Shown: positions 60,402 to 64,000 of the stretch, piece after piece
Position numbering within the stretch: the first letter of the stretch is position 1
How the letters are laid out: every line of letters starts with the position of its first letter
Source of the DNA: Hassallia byssoidea VB512170
GTDB taxonomy: Bacteria > Cyanobacteriota > Cyanobacteriia > Cyanobacteriales > Nostocaceae
Assembly (NCBI RefSeq): GCF_000817785.2
Contig: NZ_JTCM02000008.1
Coordinates: 1-64,000 of the forward strand
DNA length: 64,000 nucleotides
Direction: 5' to 3'
Notes under the pieces: model-generated
What the model saw: only the letters and a program-made list of their open reading frames with translations
What the model was told of the DNA's origin: nothing
The model's database searches: none
Translations under genes and position numbers: made by a program

Positions 60402-61961
60402 ATGAAAATTACCCAAGGCAAAATTAACGAGCTGCTCAGTGAAACCGGATGCGAACATAATAGCCAGAAACATGGAGAAAAGAAAAATAAATCTTGCACG
60501 CAACAAGCACAACCAGGAGCAGCTCAAGGGGGATGCGCTTTTGATGGTGCAATGATTGCCCTAGTGCCAATTACTGATGCTGCTCATTTAGTCCACGGTC
60601 CTATAGCCTGCGCTGGTAATTCTTGGGGAAGTCGTGGTAGTCTCTCTAGTGGTCCTCAGCTTTACAAAATGGGTTTCACCACCGATTTAAGCGAAAATGA
60701 TGTTATCTTCGGTGGCGAAAAGAAGCTCTACAAAGCCATTTTGGAATTGCAACAACGCTACAACCCGACGGCGATATTTGTCTATACTACTTGTGTCCCC
60801 GCTTTAACCGGCGATGATATCGATGCAGTTTGCAAAGCTGCGGCTGAAAAAACAGGAAAGCCTGTTGTCCCCGTAGTTTCCCCAGGATTCATTGGTAGCA
60901 AAAATCTCGGTAATCGCTTTGGCGGAGAAGCTTTATTAGAATACGTTGTTGGTACTCGCGAACCTGAGTATACAACGCCACTAGACATTAATCTCATCGG
61001 TGAGTACAACATCGCTGGGGAAATGTGGCCTGTTCTGAAATTATTTGAAAAACTCGGCATCCGCGTTTTGTCGAAAATCACTGGTGATGCTCGTTACGAA
61101 GAAGTTTGTCACGCTCACCGCGCCAAGCTGAATGTGATGATTTGCTCGAAAGCGTTGCTCAACATGGCGAGAAAGATGGAGGAGCGCTACGGCATTCCTT
61201 ACATTGAAGAGTCTTTCTACGGTGTAGATGACATGAACCGCTGTTTGCGGAATGTTGCCGAAAAGCTGGGAGATGAAGATTTAAAACAACGCACCGAAAA
61301 GCTGATCGCTGAAGAAACTGCCGCTCTAGATTTGGCACTAGCTCCTTACCGCGCTCGACTCAAAGGCAAGCGAGTTGTCCTTTATACCGGAGGCGTAAAG
61401 AGTTGGTCGATTATCTCCGCAGCGAAAGACTTGGGTATAGAAGTTGTTGCTACCAGTACTAGAAAGAGTACGGAAGAAGACAAAGCCCGAATCAGAAAGT
61501 TGATCGGTAACGATGGCATCATGATGGAAAAGGGCAACGCCAAAGAACTGCTGAAATTAGTTAAAGATACGAAAGCTGATATGTTGATTGCGGGTGGTCG
61601 CAATCAATACACCGCTCTGAAAGCGCGGATTCCTTTCTTAGATATTAACCAAGAACGCCATCATCCTTACGCAGCTTATGTGGGGATGGTAGAGATGGCA
61701 AGAGAACTGTATGAAGCTCTCTACAGCCCTGTGTGGGAGCAAATCCGCAAACCTGCACCGTGGGAAGTACAGGAGCAGGGGGCAGGGAGCAGGGGGCAGG
61801 GAGCAGGGGGACAAGGGGGACAAGGAGGACAAGGGGGAATTTCTTCTGCTTCCCCAGCTTGCCCAGCTTCCCCAGCTCCCCCATCCCCCCCCTCTTGTAC
61901 AGACGCGATTAATCGCGTCTCTACTCCCCTCTCCCCCTCGGCTTCATTGGAGGATAGCTAA
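60402..61961 (+). CDS. nifE: FeMo-cofactor scaffold protein NifE
   Basis: 519 aa. NifE and NifN form the scaffold on which the FeMo-cofactor precursor matures. Visible: the N-terminal cysteine block [35 protein letters not shown], and [12 protein letters not shown], all cluster-ligand regions shared with NifD. The body is collinear with NifE to about residue 456 (APWEVQ). After that about 60 residues are made of tandem repeats (GAG, GQGG) and a palindrome-coded [10 protein letters not shown], ending next to nifN. AGGA precedes the start. The stop overlaps the nifN start (TAATG), so translation is coupled. The odd tail probably does not harm function, since the core is complete. Confidence 0.95.
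   Translation: MKITQGKINELLSETGCEHNSQKHGEKKNKSCTQQAQPGAAQGGCAFDGAMIALVPITDAAHLVHGPIACAGNSWGSRGSLSSGPQLYKMGFTTDLSENDVIFGGEKKLYKAILELQQRYNPTAIFVYTTCVPALTGDDIDAVCKAAAEKTGKPVVPVVSPGFIGSKNLGNRFGGEALLEYVVGTREPEYTTPLDINLIGEYNIAGEMWPVLKLFEKLGIRVLSKITGDARYEEVCHAHRAKLNVMICSKALLNMARKMEERYGIPYIEESFYGVDDMNRCLRNVAEKLGDEDLKQRTEKLIAEETAALDLALAPYRARLKGKRVVLYTGGVKSWSIISAAKDLGIEVVATSTRKSTEEDKARIRKLIGNDGIMMEKGNAKELLKLVKDTKADMLIAGGRNQYTALKARIPFLDINQERHHPYAAYVGMVEMARELYEALYSPVWEQIRKPAPWEVQEQGAGSRGQGAGGQGGQGGQGGISSASPACPASPAPPSPPSCTDAINRVSTPLSPSASLEDS
61770..61957. repeat. STRR plus palindrome forming the nifE 3' end
   Basis: GGAGCAGGG and GGGGGACAA tandem units, a CCCCAGCTT/CCCCAGCTC stretch, then GTAC-AGACGCGATTAATCGCGTCT-CTAC (palindrome at 61901-61920), identical to the copy in the NRPS gene at 26668-26687. 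Confidence 0.9.
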
Positions 61962-63268
61962 TGGCGATCGTTACTGTTCCTAACAAATCACTGACAGTTA
62001 ATCCTTTGAAGCAAAGCCAAGCTTTGGGTGCGTCTTTAGCCTTTTTGGGCTTAAAGGGGACGATACCTTTATTCCACGGTTCCCAAGGCTGTACTGCTTT
62101 CGCGAAAGTTGTTTTGGTGCGACATTTCCGGGAAGCGATTCCCCTTGCGACGACAGCGATGACGGAAGTTACCACTATTTTGGGTGGTGAGGAAAATGTC
62201 GAACAGGCAATTCTGACGCTGGTGGAGAAGTCAAAGCCAGAAATTATCGGTTTATGTACTACTGGTTTGACGGAAACTAGAGGTGATGACATGGAGGGTT
62301 TCTTGAAGGAAATCCGCAAACGTCATCCAGAATTGGATCGTTTGGCGATAATTTTTGCCCCGACTCCAGATTTTAAAGGTGCGCTACAAGACGGTTTTGC
62401 TGCCGCAGTTGAAAGTATAGTTAGAGAAGTTCCCCAAGAAGGTAAGACCAAACCAGACCAAATTACGATTTTGGCGGGTTCTGCTTTCACACCAGGAGAT
62501 ATACAGGAAGTAAAAGAGATCGTCACTGCCTTTGGACTAAAGCCTATCTTTGTACCCGATCTTTCCGCTTCATTAGATGGTCACTTAGATGATTCTTATA
62601 GTGCGATAACAGGTGGTGGTACGACTCTGGCAGAATTGCGAGAAATAGGTAGTTCGGCGTTTACTTTAGCGCTGGGTGAGAGTATGAGGGGTGCAGCAGA
62701 GATTTTACAACAACGGTTTGCTATACCCTACGAGTTGTTTAGTGAACTGACTGGTTTGGAAGCGATGGACGAGTTTCTGCAAGCTTTGTCAGACCTTAGT
62801 GGTGTTAGTGTACCAGAAAAATATCGCCGCCAACGCCGTCAGTTACAAGATGCAATGTTGGATACGCACTTTTATTTTGGTGCGAAGCGTGTTTCTTTGG
62901 CGTTGGAACCGGATTTACTTTGGTCTATAGTGCGTTTTCTGCAATCGATGGGGACGCAAGTACATGCTGCGGTGACGACAACGCGATCGCCTTTATTAGA
63001 AAAACTCCCGGTCAAAAATGTAACTATCGGTGATTTGGAGGATTTTGAGGAATTAGCGGTAGGTTCTGATTTGCTAATGGGTAACTCTAATGTAAAGGCG
63101 ATCGCTAAACGTCTCGATATTCCTCTTTATCGTCTGGGTATTCCCATTTATGACCGCTTGGGTAATGGTCAGTTTACCAAAGTTGGTTATCGAGGCACTA
63201 TGCAGCTTTTGTTTGATATTGGCAATTTGTTTTTGGAGCTGGAAGAATCAAGGGTTATTGGTCATTAG
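61961..63268 (+). CDS. nifN: FeMo-cofactor scaffold protein NifN
   Basis: 435 aa, usual length. The N-terminus has VNPLKQSQALGASLAFLG and the cysteine-bearing block HGSQGCTAFAKVVLVRHFRE; CTTGLTETRGDD follows. It pairs with NifE in the scaffold for FeMo-cofactor assembly. ATG overlaps the nifE stop, and AGGA lies eight bases upstream. No lesions seen. Confidence 0.95.
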   Translation: MAIVTVPNKSLTVNPLKQSQALGASLAFLGLKGTIPLFHGSQGCTAFAKVVLVRHFREAIPLATTAMTEVTTILGGEENVEQAILTLVEKSKPEIIGLCTTGLTETRGDDMEGFLKEIRKRHPELDRLAIIFAPTPDFKGALQDGFAAAVESIVREVPQEGKTKPDQITILAGSAFTPGDIQEVKEIVTAFGLKPIFVPDLSASLDGHLDDSYSAITGGGTTLAELREIGSSAFTLALGESMRGAAEILQQRFAIPYELFSELTGLEAMDEFLQALSDLSGVSVPEKYRRQRRQLQDAMLDTHFYFGAKRVSLALEPDLLWSIVRFLQSMGTQVHAAVTTTRSPLLEKLPVKNVTIGDLEDFEELAVGSDLLMGNSNVKAIAKRLDIPLYRLGIPIYDRLGNGQFTKVGYRGTMQLLFDIGNLFLELEESRVIGH

Positions 63269-63322
63269 ACAAGGTGCATAAATCTTATTTTCTCACGCAG
63301 AGGCGCAGAGGCGCAAAGAAGA
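63266..63322. repeat. Interspersed repeat, copy 2 (partner at 12612-12672)
   Basis: TAGACAAGGTGCATAAAT then TCACGCAGAGGCGCAGAGGC and GCAAAGAAGAC. It begins with the nifN stop codon and reaches to within five bases of the nifX start, so it also supplies the nifX ribosome-binding region. Confidence 0.8.
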
Positions 63323-63326
63323 CAAA

Positions 63327-63740
63327 ATGAAAATTGCTTTCACGACTAATGATAGGGTTCATATTAATGCTCACTTTGGTTCGACAAAAGAAATTGATGT
63401 TTATGAAATCTCTGATGAGGGATATCAATTTGTCGAAACTCTCACGTTTGCTGGTGAGTTGAAAGAGGATGGAAATGAGGATAAGTTAACACCAAAGCTT
63501 GAGGCTTTAGCTGATTGTACGATTGTTTATGTGACGGCGATTGGTGGGAGTGCGGCAGCTCGATTGATCAAAAAACATGTGACACCAATTAAAGCGCGAT
63601 CGGAAGAAGAAGAGATTGCTGAGGTGTTAAATAAGTTGGTAACAACTCTCAAAGGAAATCCTCCACCTTGGCTGCGTAAAGCCTTACAACAAAAAACCTC
63701 TAATTTTGAAGATGGGTTGGAAGAGGAAGCAACTGTATGA
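63327..63740 (+). CDS. nifX: NifX, FeMo-cofactor precursor carrier
   Basis: 137 aa. MKIAFTTNDRVHINAHFGST is the start of the dinitrogenase Fe-Mo cofactor biosynthesis fold; TIVYVTAIGGSAAARLIKK and NPPPWLRKAL are conserved in cyanobacterial NifX. It holds the NifB-cofactor or VK-cluster precursor during transfer to NifEN. The stop overlaps the next start (ATGA at 63737-63740). Upstream sequence is a repeat, with AAGAAGA as the only likely ribosome contact. Confidence 0.93.
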   Translation: MKIAFTTNDRVHINAHFGSTKEIDVYEISDEGYQFVETLTFAGELKEDGNEDKLTPKLEALADCTIVYVTAIGGSAAARLIKKHVTPIKARSEEEEIAEVLNKLVTTLKGNPPPWLRKALQQKTSNFEDGLEEEATV

Positions 63741-64000
63741 CCGTAGATAATAGTGTTAATGGAACCGCTCAAAGCGATATTTTAAACGCACCTTTCCTGA
63801 AGACATTAATCAGCCAAATCCGGGGTCAAGATAGCTATGGATTTTACCGTAGTTGGTCGGATGAGTTGATTCTGAAACCTTTTGTTGTCACTAAACAAAA
63901 GAAGCGTGAAATCTCTCTTGAGGGTGAAGTAGATCCGGCAACTCAAGCCCGGATTATGGTATTTTTTCGAGCTATAGCTGCCAGTATTGAAAAAGAAACA
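63737..64000 (+). CDS. NifX-associated protein (DUF269), 5' part
   Basis: 88 codons to the window edge. LNAPFLKTLISQIRGQDSYG, FYRSWSDELILKPFVV and DPATQARIMVFFRAIA match DUF269 (NifX-associated nitrogen fixation protein), which follows nifX in most cyanobacterial nif operons. Translation is coupled to nifX through ATGA. Confidence 0.92.
   Translation, partial: MTVDNSVNGTAQSDILNAPFLKTLISQIRGQDSYGFYRSWSDELILKPFVVTKQKKREISLEGEVDPATQARIMVFFRAIAASIEKET

Noticed and set aside
61638-61983. Three ORFs overlapping the nifE 3' end
   Set aside because: They are alternative frames through the repeat-built nifE tail.
1-64000. tRNA or rRNA genes
   Set aside because: No stretch with a recognisable tRNA or rRNA pattern was noticed; a covariance-model scan was not possible.

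Overview
The window looks like a heterocyst-forming filamentous cyanobacterium (Nostocales type). Four things point there: a cyanobacterial-style nifK-(Mo-nitrogenase C-terminal ORF)-nifE-nifN-nifX-DUF269 run at the right end; many GCGATCGC (HIP1) sites; short tandemly repeated sequences of the GGGGAATG / ACCAATTACC type between and inside genes; and a large XisF-like serine recombinase lying against a broken nif gene.

Layout. Positions 1-1774 hold a decayed IS607-family insertion sequence (intact TnpA, broken TnpB). Positions 1848-12611 hold accessory genes: a macrolide-type glycosyltransferase, an SbmA/YddA-like ABC exporter, two MFS transporters, a GH13 hydrolase, a cupin-type oxygenase and a nucleotide-sugar epimerase. 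Positions 12695-33715 hold two giant NRPS genes and an Asp/Asn-hydroxylase-like gene. Positions 34032-39623 hold an SDR reductase, a DUF4231 membrane protein, GtrA, a GT39-type glycosyltransferase and an acyltransferase-3 protein. Positions 39654-57339 hold the terminating NRPS, an unidentified protein, the starting NRPS on the other strand, an MbtH-like protein and a GT32-type glycosyltransferase. Positions 57674-59372 hold a small ORF and the large serine recombinase. From 59417 to the end is the nif operon, beginning with only the last 85 codons of nifK.

Biosynthesis. Reading the specificity-pocket residues of all nine adenylation domains by eye gives Thr, Thr (49561-56280); D-Thr, D-Tyr (23884-33108); Thr, D-Gln, Gly (12695-23719); N-Me-Thr, Gln, thioesterase (39654-48263). 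With Thr-5 dehydrated to Dhb this is Thr-Thr-D-Thr-D-Tyr-Dhb-D-Gln-Gly-NMeThr-Gln. As I remember the published structure, this is the backbone of the hassallidins, antifungal cyclic glycolipopeptides carrying a dihydroxy fatty acid. The glycosyltransferases, epimerase, acyltransferase, oxygenases and exporters fit decoration and export of such a product. No fatty acyl-AMP ligase or acyl carrier protein is visible here.

Main inference. The nifK fragment has no start of its own, has an in-frame stop just upstream, and sits about 45 bp from the recombinase start. nifK is therefore interrupted by a developmentally excised element that reaches left past the window edge (more than 59 kb). The hassallidin-type cluster appears to be its cargo, and would be cut away in heterocysts when nifK is restored.

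A second theme is that several families of GC-rich palindromic repeats and tandem repeats sit in frame inside all four NRPS genes and at the end of nifE, adding peptide inserts without breaking the reading frame.
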